A stretch of 64,000 bases of DNA from Yersinia alsatica (GTDB lineage Bacteria; Pseudomonadota; Gammaproteobacteria; Enterobacterales; Enterobacteriaceae): the NCBI RefSeq assembly GCF_902170305.1, contig NZ_CABHWW010000003.1, positions 1-64,000 of the forward strand, written 5' to 3'. Of the stretch, positions 41,601 to 48,930 are shown piece after piece. Positions within the stretch are counted from its first letter, which is position 1, and every line of letters begins with the position of its first letter. Under the pieces are notes generated by a model. It made no database searches and was not told the DNA's origin. It saw only the letters and a program-made list of their open reading frames with translations. The position numbers and the translations under genes were made by a program.

Positions 41601-42539
41601 TCTATTAGTAAACTGATAGTAATATATATTTGGTTGGCTTTCTGTATAATATAATTTTTCAATCCATCCAGAGTCAGTAAATTTTAAAGACATGAGTTTA
41701 ATATTGTCATTATCGTTAAATGTTACTATCCCACCATCATCATTCTCAAAATTCACTACATCTCCGGTCTTAACTCTTATTATCTGGCTGTACATAGATT
41801 CTCTATGCACTTCGTTAACAGAATACGCTACACTCTCAATTGAGTAATTACCGTTTGAGGCTCTTTTACGTCGCTCTCCTGTCTGACGTCTCATATACGC
41901 TTTTGATTCAATTAAATTAAGCTTAATATTCCCCGTTTCTTCATCCGTAACTAAATTGACACCTAATTTTACTATTCGCTCTCTCTGACCCTCAGCCTTA
42001 TAATACGCTGTATATATATAAGTCCCATCCTCCTGTTTAACTCGCGTTGCAATTACAACTTCTCCACTATTATTATCTTTTATTCTAATATCTTTCAGAG
42101 TTATATCATCCAGTTTTAATTTTCGTATATTGGATGAACCGGTAGCTCTCCGTGTTATTTGGTTATAACCACCAACTCCGACAAAGTCTATACTGCCATC
42201 ATTACCCGAGTGCTCTATAATATTAGCGATAGCACCACCTCGGTATTTTAGATTTCCACCGTCCTGCTTTCTGATATTAAATGCACCAGCGGCACCTGAT
42301 ATGCTTAATTCCCCCGAGGTATCCTGTACTTCCAGATAAGCAGCCCCACCTTCCACCTTATCATCCCCACTGCCCGTATAAACTATTGCCGCAATAGAAC
42401 CAACAGTGATTTCATCATCACCACCACGGGCGTAAATTTCACCCCCAAACCCAATGGCAGTAATTTCTTCACTACTGTCATCGCCATTATATTTACCCGT
42501 AAAAAAATATTCCGCACTACGTGATGCATTCTTACCCAT
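32664..42539 (-). CDS. rtxA: MARTX multifunctional-autoprocessing RTX toxin
   Basis: This 3291-residue toxin follows the MARTX plan. Residues 1-120 are an N-terminal Gly-rich repeat region. Residues about 430-1230 contain some 35-40 B-type repeats of 18-20 residues (NIxTxVGDG...). An Ala/Gln/Glu-rich coiled coil covers about 1320-1580. A single effector segment (about 1690-2170) has a C58-like signature: Cys1792 in AGLCKALAIKYM, His2008 in NHAMAIS and FFEPNYG near 2027. The C80 autoprocessing domain (about 2176-2390) has His2279 in VVGHGRG and Cys2330 in SLVGCQL. Nonapeptide-like RTX repeats lie at about 2935-3165. Family knowledge: repeats form or aid the pore, and inositol hexakisphosphate activates the CPD, which frees the effector. 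It is shorter than most MARTX toxins. The rtxC start is 19 nt upstream. Confidence 0.96.
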   Translation of the reverse strand: MGKNASRSAEYFFTGKYNGDDSSEEITAIGFGGEIYARGGDDEITVGSIAAIVYTGSGDDKVEGGAAYLEVQDTSGELSISGAAGAFNIRKQDGGNLKYRGGAIANIIEHSGNDGSIDFVGVGGYNQITRRATGSSNIRKLKLDDITLKDIRIKDNNSGEVVIATRVKQEDGTYIYTAYYKAEGQRERIVKLGVNLVTDEETGNIKLNLIESKAYMRRQTGERRKRASNGNYSIESVAYSVNEVHRESMYSQIIRVKTGDVVNFENDDGGIVTFNDNDNIKLMSLKFTDSGWIEKLYYTESQPNIYYYQFTNRDNVNVLGRVKLSTVGIGDLSEGRKYYTYEMDMFAASEVYLPLEEKIDVEYILANGIDSHVNQYYKKVSGYSNGSLGINISLAYTIDNEVYINKRKTIVNRNIKNKGEICNFTKEQLTDNYKNISFDGGGAANVINSDVDKGHVQFSGGGIANIITHQAEEGNTEFDGVGAANIIVKSGKQGDLTFDGAGLANVIVHKSDHGKMDVTAGGAVNVLVRIGDGQYHAKLIALGNISVQMGEGDSRILMFGGLNTHTQIGSGKAFWIAAGGLNVMTKKGQGSIFSIVGGGGNVVTNINSGDATIIALGLGNIITHMGDDEHHSNLSVIAVAAANVVTKKGNGDVQAVLGGGINLLTQIGSGKTDAIMLGGGNILTKVGNGDTSAFMFGLGNILTHVNTQECQTLGVMVGAGNIYTKVGNGTTIGAMLAAGNIMSHIGTGDTYALMGGIGNIFTKVGDGDVLALMVAKGNILTQVGDGQTIVLMLAKGGNIFTKVGDGTTIAAMVSMANIMTHIGDGETFALMAGKANIFTKVGSGLTVALMAGHVNVYSQINQPGTKEVGVGIFAGKLNVMTKVGDGTAVAIMFGKANIMTHVGDGSTGAISIAKGNIITKVGDGFTGVLAKAEGNIVTHVGKGMSVAVLRGKGNIFTKVGDDIAIGLLISDKGNIMTHVGDGLTVGIVKGKLNIVTKVGHGDGVNIAWGDSNIITHIGNGDRYNFINGKYNVITRVGQGKEFTVVKAKHNFINLISETDGGELDSYTGAWAENNIITSVGDGQTVVLAKAKNNIITKVGEGDSYNVLWADKNISTHVGDGTKVTLAKADLNVTTDIGDGLNVTAIYGKNNVNTKVGDGTSVSVMWGKLNVNTKVGDGLNVAVMKGKANANIHVGNGLSIAANYGRNNVVIKVGDGDFYNLSVASSNTQSNKLVSLFNNIKQHAMGRAGSQAINYLVNGNESHTSGFKNGRGGYKISEPTKDLAGFKLDSKGLTDDYKSPETSHDFQASSSQLSTINKPDIDSAKQNAARALEDTSDNTHNAANGRLYEDNSAALNSNKVAIENDKAQAENDGEKLRQEKEKHHQSSQHVQNQLASTDESALANIGAEYQQQVNQEAEELVSQHQVAIQALSRLSESDIINSVNGDAGSSVRNPFAQGILSDVDNRVSQATATADEKLAQINTDSEKYKSQVDQALAKSESAVVEGRKNAEQAKVEESTRVSEATERTAEAEGQKNSAMQSASAAENKANAMQNDANRVVDDAENKANAARNNAKGVQQEEGDQPTDRKAAEGSGRRVGQVAYTTHAAEVSDESITDSGNTPDKIILAKADGSITKEINRNPAPDIVNSGQDAISQIVLPRQDLTSIKSRPNSRVLDVYNPSEVNKQKKEAIHLASEQNYSPNLQGKDTGSESTLPIPNTTFKLTKHGKKITEFSNNKMRIYTDGKDDPNNYFILVQRDLFKGELKKEIIRIASKHITPNSDKNAETFSAGLCKALAIKYMIAERNYGVGGGKAYISWLEDVVAGYNNHVTATGHIDNIQKSILSDYYHSQFESEMVSLLKIQNSQSLFYYPNLLNSELQGLFSKIEKKGALNEKFNSSNVFSKIEREIKEKNSYSDFIMDTLKRKYPERVSYNEVITTLNTISNDKIKEGADLYIGELKRSGVVLRDISSESTVSELYSDSGSYYDDLMNKLKNPTESIYLSFNSKNHAMAISIIKKDSGYSWSFFEPNYGSVSFKNHADFKYFMDDFTKNKNNYHNIDGKIYVKYRMFYSDDKQKLHRGNWDVSRSNEQVYLFERLRLDKVEFDLGNNTKGRVVDYITETNSEGDEKITSFKVDVFDKEKKKTTSVQIDESEFNSAMQKLIPQADRINQLSTVNNLKMVTGKYAIRFVDSNSSDCVLIVNLPGTNINVAEQKESKTRYSSQLIVQLEDDKDINDAADYLVAKNPNSVHVMLDRLGNYQIISGDPGILKGTIRWQVVGHGRGRGIAGKSSDTMGHQYPAELAQNIKKLQDKLDNDYKIKSTPVYISLVGCQLTDENKQQGFARKFMVEAGKQGIKADVAARRKVLAVGVNGRKFMRDEDNNPLYKSSEDKVVLYWSAQGEIESKKEYIRNNVALSEIDISRIGTTATLGETTAPRAIDRNAQRYTQPTHRATSTAEPSSRDAKAKQEFSYGGNISIQVGDDEFTSVNWGTSNLGIKVGTGGFKTLTFGDNNVMIHIGDGVSKHSVDIGGYQAFEGVQVFVGNRNVAFNYGHSNDVIFMADKSIISPPLVNPFDHAARMSEILVTIAQDGEGEDWLATQDQQWTLSGAKKYLSDFSGLDANSSVDYDTLINLDSQTLRSGRGFTADIESTLNDKYNQWLSNSSGGQSNSMGQASTKSSQLKDLHNKAVFNIAVAGEGADIIATNSNWNFVFGDNVQSIMDINVGSLFSLSTQEYTSSGRVKTTMTYKLDDLPRQMRNKLTNRLAGVNADTTLGDIFGVDYDELGRIISRDGQEIDQDAVLKEMLEVVAEFGGEKLKVISNPEKLLDGIEANLNMGSSVITSFVQRHGLQDKAPDETDHDSVTDIYTNPPAPENDQAFGFNSLNIPNLFAVMFNKDRQTELEGMVEDIKENMAKDLLNMEQKLFEFLQNSGHLIDDGDIHVSLGNYNFTFGGHGRDLAAYLGDNNNFWGGNGDDVFYGMGISNIFTGGKGNDVGVLMGRENTMFGGVGDDTAVLAGRVNTAYLGEGNDQAFVFGETGGIDTGSGQDYAVVAGNFNQLSSGSEQDYVVIIGNNNVAELGSGDDSSRVFGNQNTVYGDSGNDNIVLLGYSSFIYGGTGDDKLIANSISKFSKIEAGEGNDTIELGGYKNLFSGGIGNDCFVITDAVIDCTVSDASGGDSILFKDINWQDIWFQRNGNDLIVQVDRRIGITTEQSEFESIGSVTFSDYFAGERANIVVSIEGSTSQMILQDEALDSLVDMMSKHDITEGGGTDFMQQIDTSLRNNIAAAWGNVLAA
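33040..33740 (-). repeat. C-terminal RTX (C-type) glycine/aspartate repeats of the MARTX toxin
   Basis: About a dozen repeats are coded here, with GGNGDDVF, GGKGNDVG, GGVGDDTA, GEGNDQA, GSGDDSS, GDSGNDNI, GGTGDDKL and GEGNDTIEL. They are the calcium-binding repeats that drive folding after type I secretion. The stretch after it encodes the ~100-residue C-terminus that should hold the secretion signal. Confidence 0.85.
38870..41230 (-). repeat. Tandem B-type repeats in the N-terminal half of the MARTX toxin
   Basis: Degenerate tandem units of about 54-60 bp recur through this stretch. On the plus strand they appear as TCACCNACNTTNGTNA followed by ATATT. They encode alternating NIxTKVGDG and NIMTHIGDG peptides with a hydrophobic middle. 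The units are amino-acid-level repeats that have drifted at the DNA level. Confidence 0.85.
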
Positions 42540-42558
42540 AATAAAACCCTTATTTAAA

Positions 42559-43020
42559 TTAAATTGTAAACCACTGTATTTTTGGTTTCACTTCACAATC
42601 TTTATCATATATTCGCCCTCTAAGGGCACATGCTATATCACCTTTTCTATATAAAAAAATATTGCGGCGAAGATCAGTTGCAATTAACCTAGCATGACCA
42701 TAAGGAGCAATCATTTCAGGAAAAAACAAATTATCCCCTGACTGCCAATCATTAATATTGATATCCCTTTCACCAGAAATTAATGCTGCCAAATTATCGT
42801 CTGATAACAGCGCCCAATTACAGAATGCAATCGGCTTTCCATTTTTGGCTTCATAATATCTGAATTGATTTAACAAGAGGGAAGTAACAATACGTTGCTG
42901 CCATTCTGAGACAGAATATAATAGGTGCAAAGGGGAATGTCGCGTAAGCAACATTACCCCACCAATTATATTCTGTATTTCAGGTGACAGAGGTATTGTG
43001 GAGTTATTTTTATTATCCAC
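42559..43020 (-). CDS. rtxC: Toxin-activating lysine acyltransferase RtxC (HlyC family)
   Basis: This 153-residue protein of the HlyC/RtxC family uses acyl-ACP to fatty-acylate lysines of an RTX protoxin in the cytoplasm. GGVMLLTRHSPLHLLYSV carries the likely catalytic His near residue 27. FCNWALLSDDNLAALIS and the NLFFPEMIAPYGHAR block (with the Asp just before it) match the family. It is 19 nt from rtxA and follows the rtxH-like gene, the same order as at the Vibrio cholerae rtx locus. Codon use is A/T-rich relative to the flanking housekeeping genes. Confidence 0.93.
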   Translation of the reverse strand: MDNKNNSTIPLSPEIQNIIGGVMLLTRHSPLHLLYSVSEWQQRIVTSLLLNQFRYYEAKNGKPIAFCNWALLSDDNLAALISGERDININDWQSGDNLFFPEMIAPYGHARLIATDLRRNIFLYRKGDIACALRGRIYDKDCEVKPKIQWFTI

Positions 43021-43064
43021 ATAACTGCCTTGTTTTACTATTTTTTAAGTTTCTTCAGATTAAC

Positions 43065-43355
43065 TTATTCTACGATATTATCGTTTGAATTATCCATCGA
43101 TGGTAATAATCCTGAATTAATCAGATTTTTTATTTCTTGCTCCATTCGGGGATCTTCCAGCATATTTTTAACCATAGAAACCATGTACATAAAACCTGAT
43201 GCTGGCATATGCACAACCTGTTTTAATTCAAGCTCTTCATCATTCACGGCAGTAATACCTTTTGCCATTTTATTTTGATCCTGGCTGACAAAATAAAGCG
43301 AAAAAACACCTTTATTATAATTAACCAATGATGTTGTTTGTACGTAACTTTCCAT
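43065..43355 (-). CDS. RtxH-like small protein at the head of the MARTX operon
   Basis: This 96-residue protein starts at the ATG at 43355, which has AGAGGG at good spacing. A longer reading to 43439 adds 28 unsupported residues. It has no signal peptide or membrane segment. The middle is KQVVHMPASGFMYMVSMVKNML, a mildly amphipathic helix, and the C-terminus is acidic. MARTX loci of Vibrio carry a small conserved hypothetical gene (rtxH) just upstream of rtxC, and position and size agree with that. Function is unknown, and I rely on context more than on motifs. Confidence 0.75.
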   Translation of the reverse strand: MESYVQTTSLVNYNKGVFSLYFVSQDQNKMAKGITAVNDEELELKQVVHMPASGFMYMVSMVKNMLEDPRMEQEIKNLINSGLLPSMDNSNDNIVE

Positions 43356-43553
43356 AAACCCTCTAATGATAATTATGTATTCATAGCCAACGTCTGTTGG
43401 TGATGAAAAAGTATCATACATAATATTTAAATTATGCATTTAAAAATAAATTTTAATGTAATTAATAAAAAATATGAAAATTACTAATGTATTATAGTTA
43501 TAATTTATATTACAACAACATCACACAAGAATTAAATAATATATATAAGAAAT
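43356..43553. promoter_or_regulatory. Presumed promoter region of the rtxH-rtxC-rtxA operon
   Basis: This is the most A/T-rich stretch of the locus, with repeated TTATAATTTATAT-like words. No specific operator is clear. Such composition is typical of H-NS-bound horizontally acquired promoters; this is inference. Confidence 0.4.
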
Positions 43554-43590
43554 AAAAATGCCCATAATTATTTAACTTATGGGCATTTTT
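43554..43590. terminator. Strong terminator downstream of ybfA
   Basis: AAAAATGCCCATAA (43554-43567) and TTATGGGCATTTTT (43577-43590) form a perfect 14-bp stem with a 9-nt loop. It is symmetrical, with T runs in both directions. It lies 40 nt past the ybfA stop and insulates the rtx operon promoter from it. Confidence 0.85.
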
Positions 43591-43629
43591 GAGTTGAGGT
43601 TAATATCTTTAATTCAAACATTACCTAAA

Positions 43630-43836
43630 TCAATAGAAATCTTGCGGTGCCATTTCAGACTGTGCCAACCAGACCGGTTTATCACTGGTTTTGAGCCAGA
43701 CGCGGTGCAGATAGCTATAAAAACGGGCGCGATCTTTGCGGAACAGCATGATCGGCAGCGCCAACAACCCCGCCAGGATTACTGCGCTACGGCGCAAGAT
43801 AACCTGATGTAAGGGATATGCATTGTACATAGTCAT
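43630..43836 (-). CDS. ybfA: DUF2517 protein YbfA
   Basis: YbfA is a 68-residue protein. The C-terminal two thirds, with [22 protein letters not shown] and a closing DFY, are nearly identical to E. coli YbfA. The N-terminal half includes one hydrophobic helix ([16 protein letters not shown]), suggesting an inner-membrane protein. It is divergent from kdpFABC, as in E. coli. Function is unknown; a stress role has been suggested for E. coli YbfA, but nothing in the sequence shows it. Confidence 0.93.
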   Translation of the reverse strand: MTMYNAYPLHQVILRRSAVILAGLLALPIMLFRKDRARFYSYLHRVWLKTSDKPVWLAQSEMAPQDFY

Positions 43837-44384
43837 AATAATCCTCCTTTAAAACGCCTCTGCGTAACGACTGACCCGGATAAACAGTGAGCCGATTCAC
43901 CGCTTGGCGTTGAAAGTAAAATAAACAAAATTGGAAACTGGACAAAATTTTACCGTATTGATTGAAACTTTACCACTCATCCGACCACTATAAGGCACAA
44001 AAAGCAGAAAAAAACCGTCAAACCTGTAATTTTGTTACATCAAAGTTAACTTATATCTAGGAATTGTTACATGGCAGTTGCATGCTATTTATGAATTAGA
44101 AAACTGGATGTACTCAGCAAGAATAAAACACATTTTTATTACGCCATTTGATCTCACCCCGCTCCACTGACTAATTTACACTCATTACCAGGTCATTTTT
44201 TGACCATTTTTATACTTTTTTTACACCCCTCCTCGTTTTTTTATCAAGAACTTTTCTTACGACTTCCTAAGCTGTTGTTAACAAAAACTGGGTTAATAAC
44301 GATGCGATTAACAGCTACTCGGCTAACAACATCGTGTTTTTTCAATAACCGGGTTATCAAAAATAAAACCTGTGGAGGTGTATC
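43837..44384. promoter_or_regulatory. ybfA-kdpF divergent regulatory region
   Basis: This 548-bp A/T-rich gap has no credible gene. Its right half holds the kdp promoter with the KdpE operator described at 44207-44229. A palindrome GGTCA-TTTTT-TGACC lies just before it (44191-44205). Confidence 0.6.
44207..44229 (+). promoter_or_regulatory. KdpE operator of the kdpFABC promoter
   Basis: The sequence contains TATACTTTTTTTACACCCC preceded by TTTT. It is the same, base for base, as the core of the E. coli KdpE binding site as I recall it. It lies about 155 nt upstream of kdpF. Phosphorylated KdpE would activate transcription here when K+ is limiting. Confidence 0.8.
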
Positions 44385-44474
44385 TTGAGTATCAGCATCA
44401 TTGGTGGTGCGCTGCTGGTTCTGCTGCTTCTGGGCTATCTGGTTTATGCCCTGTTTAATGCGGAGGACTTTTAA
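44385..44474 (+). CDS. kdpF: K+-transporting ATPase subunit KdpF
   Basis: This 29-residue membrane peptide has one helix (IIGGALLVLLLLGYLVYALF). It starts at TTG 44385, six bases after GGAGG, and its TAA is followed directly by the kdpA ATG. KdpF stabilises the KdpABC complex. Length and sequence (GYLVYALFNAE) match E. coli KdpF, which also uses a non-ATG start. Confidence 0.95.
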   Translation: MSISIIGGALLVLLLLGYLVYALFNAEDF

Positions 44475-46163
44475 ATGGCAGCGTCAGGATTTCTACTTAT
44501 CGCCAGTTTCATGCTGGTGTTGTTGGTGTTGTCCCGCCCGTTGGGGAGCTTTCTAGCGCGCCTTATTGAAGGTGAGCCCTTCACTCCATTGCAAAAAATT
44601 GAGGCCGGTTTATGGCGCTGTAGCGGGGTAAAAAATGAAGAAATGACGGGCTGGCAATATGCCCTCGCCATTCTGTGCTTTAACTTGCTGGGGGTCGTGC
44701 TGCTGTTCGCGCTACTCATGGCACAAGGTTCATTACCATTGAACCCAGAAAAGATGCCGGGCATGTCATGGCATCTGGCGCTGAATACTGCCGTCAGTTT
44801 TGTCACCAATACCAACTGGCAGGCCTATAGCGGCGAGAATACCCTCAGTTATCTGAGCCAAATGGCTGGTTTGACAGTACAAAACTTCCTCTCTGCCGCG
44901 ACCGGTATTGCCGTCGCCTTTGCACTGATCCGTGCTTTTGCCCGCCATTCTGCCGCCACTCTGGGCAATGCCTGGGTTGATCTGGTGCGTATCACTTTAT
45001 ATGTCCTGTTGCCGATCTCACTGCTTATTGCCCTGATTTTTGTCAGTCAGGGCGTGCTGCAGAACCTGGACGGCTACCTGCATATCACCACATTAGAGGG
45101 GGTAAAACAGACCTTACCGATGGGGCCAGTAGCTTCGCAGGAAGCCATCAAAATGCTGGGAACCAACGGCGGTGGTTTCTTTGGTGCCAACTCCGCCCAT
45201 CCTTTTGAAAACCCGACAGCTTTTAGCAACTTTGTGCAAATGCTGGCTATTTTTTTGATCCCCTGTGCCCTGTGTTTTGCTTTTGGTCAGGTGGTGGGCG
45301 ATAGCCGCCAAGGCCATGCGCTTATCTGGGCGATGTCACTGATTTTTGTTGTGGCCGTAGTGGTAGTGATGTACGCCGAGCTGGCCGGTAACCCACATTT
45401 AACCCAACTGGGTGCCGACAGTAATATCAACATGGAGGGTAAAGAGTCCCGTTTTGGCATTCTGGCCACCAGCATGTATGCCGTGGTCACCACGGCGGCC
45501 TCTTGTGGTGCAGTTAACGCCATGCACGACTCCTTCACAGCCTTGGGCGGCATGGTGCCAATGTGGCTGATGCAGATGGGTGAAGTGGTGTTTGGCGGCG
45601 TCGGTTCTGGTCTGTACGGCATGCTGTTATTCGTATTACTGACGGTATTTATTGCCGGGCTGATGATTGGCCGTACTCCAGAATATCTGGGTAAGAAAAT
45701 CGACGTTTTTGATATGAAAATGACCGCGTTAGCCATTCTGGTGACACCGACTGTCGTGCTGCTAGGTACTGCACTGGCGCTGTGTACTGATGCCGGACGC
45801 GCGGGAATACTGAACCCCGGTGCTCATGGCTTTAGCGAAGTGCTCTACGCCCTCTCTTCGGCGGCAAATAACAACGGTAGCGCCTTTGCCGGGCTAAGTG
45901 TCAATACGCCGTTTTATAACCTGCTGCTGGCTACGGCGATGTTCTTGGGCCGATTCGGCGTCATTCTGCCGGTGCTGGCGATTGCCAGCTCGTTGGTAGC
46001 GAAGAAACGGCAACCGGCGGGTAACGGCACACTGCCAACCTCCGGCCCGCTGTTTATCGGCTTGCTGGTGGGCACGGTGTTGTTGGTCGGCGCATTGACC
46101 TTTATCCCGGCGCTGGCCTTAGGTCCAGTCGCTGAACATCTGCAAATTTGGTTAACACGCTGA
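44475..46163 (+). CDS. kdpA: K+-transporting ATPase subunit A (KdpA)
   Basis: KdpA, 562 residues, is the K+-selective channel-like subunit of the Kdp P-type ATPase, related to the Trk/Ktr superfamily. Ten or so membrane helices are visible. Selectivity-filter loops include [14 protein letters not shown] near 113, [14 protein letters not shown] near 230 and [13 protein letters not shown] near 345. The start directly abuts kdpF, and kdpB begins 10 nt after the stop. Confidence 0.98.
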   Translation: MAASGFLLIASFMLVLLVLSRPLGSFLARLIEGEPFTPLQKIEAGLWRCSGVKNEEMTGWQYALAILCFNLLGVVLLFALLMAQGSLPLNPEKMPGMSWHLALNTAVSFVTNTNWQAYSGENTLSYLSQMAGLTVQNFLSAATGIAVAFALIRAFARHSAATLGNAWVDLVRITLYVLLPISLLIALIFVSQGVLQNLDGYLHITTLEGVKQTLPMGPVASQEAIKMLGTNGGGFFGANSAHPFENPTAFSNFVQMLAIFLIPCALCFAFGQVVGDSRQGHALIWAMSLIFVVAVVVVMYAELAGNPHLTQLGADSNINMEGKESRFGILATSMYAVVTTAASCGAVNAMHDSFTALGGMVPMWLMQMGEVVFGGVGSGLYGMLLFVLLTVFIAGLMIGRTPEYLGKKIDVFDMKMTALAILVTPTVVLLGTALALCTDAGRAGILNPGAHGFSEVLYALSSAANNNGSAFAGLSVNTPFYNLLLATAMFLGRFGVILPVLAIASSLVAKKRQPAGNGTLPTSGPLFIGLLVGTVLLVGALTFIPALALGPVAEHLQIWLTR

Positions 46164-46173
46164 GAGAATAATG

Positions 46174-48240
46174 ATGACTCGCAAACAAAGCGCGATTTTT
46201 GAACCCGCACTGGTTCGTACTGCACTGCTTGATGCCGTCAAAAAACTGGACCCGCGCGTCCAGTGGCGTAATCCAGTGATGTTCGTGGTGTATCTGGGCA
46301 GTTGGCTGACCACCCTGATTTGGCTAGCTATTTTAAGCGGACAAACTACCGGTAGCGCCATGTTTACCGGCAGTGTTGCCCTGTGGCTGTGGTTTACCGT
46401 GCTGTTTGCTAACTTTGCCGAAGCACTGGCCGAGGGGCGTAGCAAAGCGCAGGCCGAGAGTCTGCGTGGGGTGAAAAAAACCAGTTGGGCCAAAAAACTG
46501 TCCGCAGCCCGCTTTGATGCGCCGCAGGAGAAAGTCTCTGCCGATAGCCTGCGCAAAGGTGATGTGGTGCTGATTGAAGCCGGTGACACCGTGCCTTGCG
46601 ATGGTGAAGTGCTGGAGGGGGGCGCATCAGTGGATGAAAGCGCCATTACCGGTGAATCAGCACCGGTTATCCGCGAATCTGGCGGTGACTTCTCCTCCGT
46701 AACTGGCGGTACTCGCGTGCTGTCAGACTGGCTGGTCGTTGAGTGCAGTGTTAACCCCGGCGAGACCTTCCTCGACAGAATGATTGCCATGGTTGAAGGA
46801 GCCAAACGGCGTAAAACCCCCAACGAAGTGGCGCTGACCATTTTGCTGGTGGCATTAACCATCGTTTTTTTACTGGCAACCGCCACCCTGTACCCATTTT
46901 CGGTTTTCAGTGTTGAGGCCAACCATGCTGGCTCTCCGGTCACCATCACCGTGTTGGTCGCGCTACTGGTTTGCCTGATCCCCACCACGATTGGCGGCTT
47001 GTTATCAGCCATTGGTGTCGCCGGGATGAGCCGGATGTTGGCGGCCAATGTGATAGCCACCAGCGGACGGGCAGTAGAAGCTGCCGGTGACGTCGATGTG
47101 TTGCTGCTGGATAAAACCGGCACCATCACCTTAGGTAACCGCCAGGCGTCTGAGTTCCTACCCGCTCCCGGAGTCACCGAGCAACAACTGGCTGATGCCG
47201 CGCAACTCTCATCGCTGGCTGACGAAACCCCCGAAGGCCGCAGTATTGTGGTGCTGGCTAAACAGCGCTTTAACCTGCGCGAACGCGACTTACATAGCCT
47301 GAATGCCACCTTTGTGCCCTTCTCAGCGCAAACGCGCATGAGCGGTGTCAATGTGCAGGACCGGATGATCCGCAAAGGCGCGGTCGATGCTATTCGTCGC
47401 CACGTGGAATCCAACCAAGGCCACTTCCCACGCGCTGTAGACGATGCGGTGGAAAGTGTAGCGCGCACCGGCGGCACACCCTTGGTGGTGGCTGATGGAC
47501 CACGGGTTCTGGGGGTGGTGGCGCTGAAAGATATTGTGAAAGGCGGCATTAAAGAACGTTTTGCCGAACTGCGCAAAATGGGTATTAAAACCGTGATGAT
47601 CACCGGCGATAACCGCCTGACCGCAGCAGCAATTGCAGCAGAAGCCGGAGTCGATGACTTTCTGGCTGAGGCCACGCCGGAAGCTAAATTAGCCTTGATT
47701 CGTCAGTATCAGGCGGAAGGCCGATTAGTCGCAATGACCGGTGACGGCACCAACGATGCGCCCGCACTGGCGCAGGCTGATGTGGCGGTGGCGATGAACT
47801 CGGGGACTCAGGCGGCCAAAGAAGCGGGCAACATGGTGGATTTGGACTCAAACCCAACCAAGCTGATTGAAGTGGTGCATATCGGTAAGCAAATGCTGAT
47901 GACCCGTGGTTCGCTGACCACCTTCAGTATCGCCAACGACGTCGCGAAATATTTCGCCATTATTCCCGCCGCGTTTGCCGCGACTTACCCGCAGCTTAAC
48001 GCCCTGAATGTGATGCAGTTGCACTCGCCGGCCTCGGCCATTTTGTCGGCGGTTATTTTCAACGCGCTGGTGATTGTGTTCCTGATCCCGCTGGCCTTAA
48101 AAGGGGTCAGTTACAAGGCGATGAGTGCTGCCGCCCTGCTGCGCCGTAACCTGTGGATTTATGGTCTGGGCGGATTACTGGTGCCATTTGTTGGTATCAA
48201 ACTTATCGATCTGGTGCTAACCGCCCTGATGATGAGCTAA
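46174..48240 (+). CDS. kdpB: K+-transporting ATPase ATP-binding subunit (KdpB)
   Basis: KdpB, 688 residues, is the P-type ATPase subunit that hydrolyses ATP to drive K+ uptake. The phosphorylated Asp is in [10 protein letters not shown] near residue 313. TGES ([11 protein letters not shown], the phosphatase loop) and [11 protein letters not shown] (hinge) are intact. Two adjacent ATGs exist; the second (46174, [11 protein letters not shown]) aligns with E. coli. A long antisense open frame inside this gene is a composition artefact. Confidence 0.98.
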   Translation: MTRKQSAIFEPALVRTALLDAVKKLDPRVQWRNPVMFVVYLGSWLTTLIWLAILSGQTTGSAMFTGSVALWLWFTVLFANFAEALAEGRSKAQAESLRGVKKTSWAKKLSAARFDAPQEKVSADSLRKGDVVLIEAGDTVPCDGEVLEGGASVDESAITGESAPVIRESGGDFSSVTGGTRVLSDWLVVECSVNPGETFLDRMIAMVEGAKRRKTPNEVALTILLVALTIVFLLATATLYPFSVFSVEANHAGSPVTITVLVALLVCLIPTTIGGLLSAIGVAGMSRMLAANVIATSGRAVEAAGDVDVLLLDKTGTITLGNRQASEFLPAPGVTEQQLADAAQLSSLADETPEGRSIVVLAKQRFNLRERDLHSLNATFVPFSAQTRMSGVNVQDRMIRKGAVDAIRRHVESNQGHFPRAVDDAVESVARTGGTPLVVADGPRVLGVVALKDIVKGGIKERFAELRKMGIKTVMITGDNRLTAAAIAAEAGVDDFLAEATPEAKLALIRQYQAEGRLVAMTGDGTNDAPALAQADVAVAMNSGTQAAKEAGNMVDLDSNPTKLIEVVHIGKQMLMTRGSLTTFSIANDVAKYFAIIPAAFAATYPQLNALNVMQLHSPASAILSAVIFNALVIVFLIPLALKGVSYKAMSAAALLRRNLWIYGLGGLLVPFVGIKLIDLVLTALMMS

Positions 48241-48273
48241 CGACAAGATAAACACGCTTAAGAGGCAATAAAT

Positions 48274-48924
48274 ATGTCATCGACCAACATGCCGTCCACC
48301 ACTATGCCGTCAATCAATAAGGTTTCATACTTTCGACCTGCATTGGTTTTACTGATATTACTGACACTTATCACCGGGATAGCTTATCCTCTGCTGACCA
48401 CTGGACTGGCGAAATTACTGTTTGCCCAGCAAGCGAATGGCTCATTAGCCATGTTAGGTGATGAAGTCGTCGGCTCCACCCTGCTGGGCCAGAACTTTAC
48501 CCAGCCGGGTTATTTTAGTGGCCGCCCATCCGTCACGGCAGATATGCCTTATAATCCAATGGCCTCGGGTGGCAGTAATCTGGCTATCAGTAACCCGGCA
48601 CTGGATCAGGCTATCAGTGAGCGCGTTAAATTACAGCGTCAGGCCAACCCGACACAAACCGGCCCGGTGCCGGTGGATTTGGTCACCGCCTCTGGCAGTG
48701 GTCTGGACCCCAGTATTTCGTTAGAAGCGGCTTATTATCAGGCACCGCGCATCGCCAGTATCCGCCAGATGCCGTTGTCTGAAGTCAAACAGCTGATTGA
48801 TGAAAATGTGCAAAAATCGGTACCCAATTTCTTCGGTGAACCCGTAGTTAACGTACTGAAACTGAATATGGCGTTGGATGCTCAAAGCCACGTGACAGTA
48901 CCGGCGACCCCGGTAAAACCTTAA
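48274..48924 (+). CDS. kdpC: K+-transporting ATPase subunit C (KdpC)
   Basis: KdpC, 216 residues, stabilises KdpAB and increases ATP affinity. One N-terminal transmembrane helix (LVLLILLTLITGIAYPLLTT) is followed by a periplasmic domain with LLGQNFTQPGYFSGRPS and ASGSGLDPSIS blocks. AAGAGG precedes the ATG at 48274. The N-terminus is about 15 residues longer than in E. coli and Met/Ser/Thr-rich; internal ATGs at codons 6 and 11 are possible. Confidence 0.96.
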   Translation: MSSTNMPSTTMPSINKVSYFRPALVLLILLTLITGIAYPLLTTGLAKLLFAQQANGSLAMLGDEVVGSTLLGQNFTQPGYFSGRPSVTADMPYNPMASGGSNLAISNPALDQAISERVKLQRQANPTQTGPVPVDLVTASGSGLDPSISLEAAYYQAPRIASIRQMPLSEVKQLIDENVQKSVPNFFGEPVVNVLKLNMALDAQSHVTVPATPVKP

Positions 48925-48930
48925 GGACAG

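Noticed and set aside
46152-47675. 507-codon open frame on the minus strand inside kdpB
   Set aside because: It is a shadow of the kdpB reading frame. The product is Ser/Thr/Pro-rich low complexity without domains, and kdpB is unmistakable.
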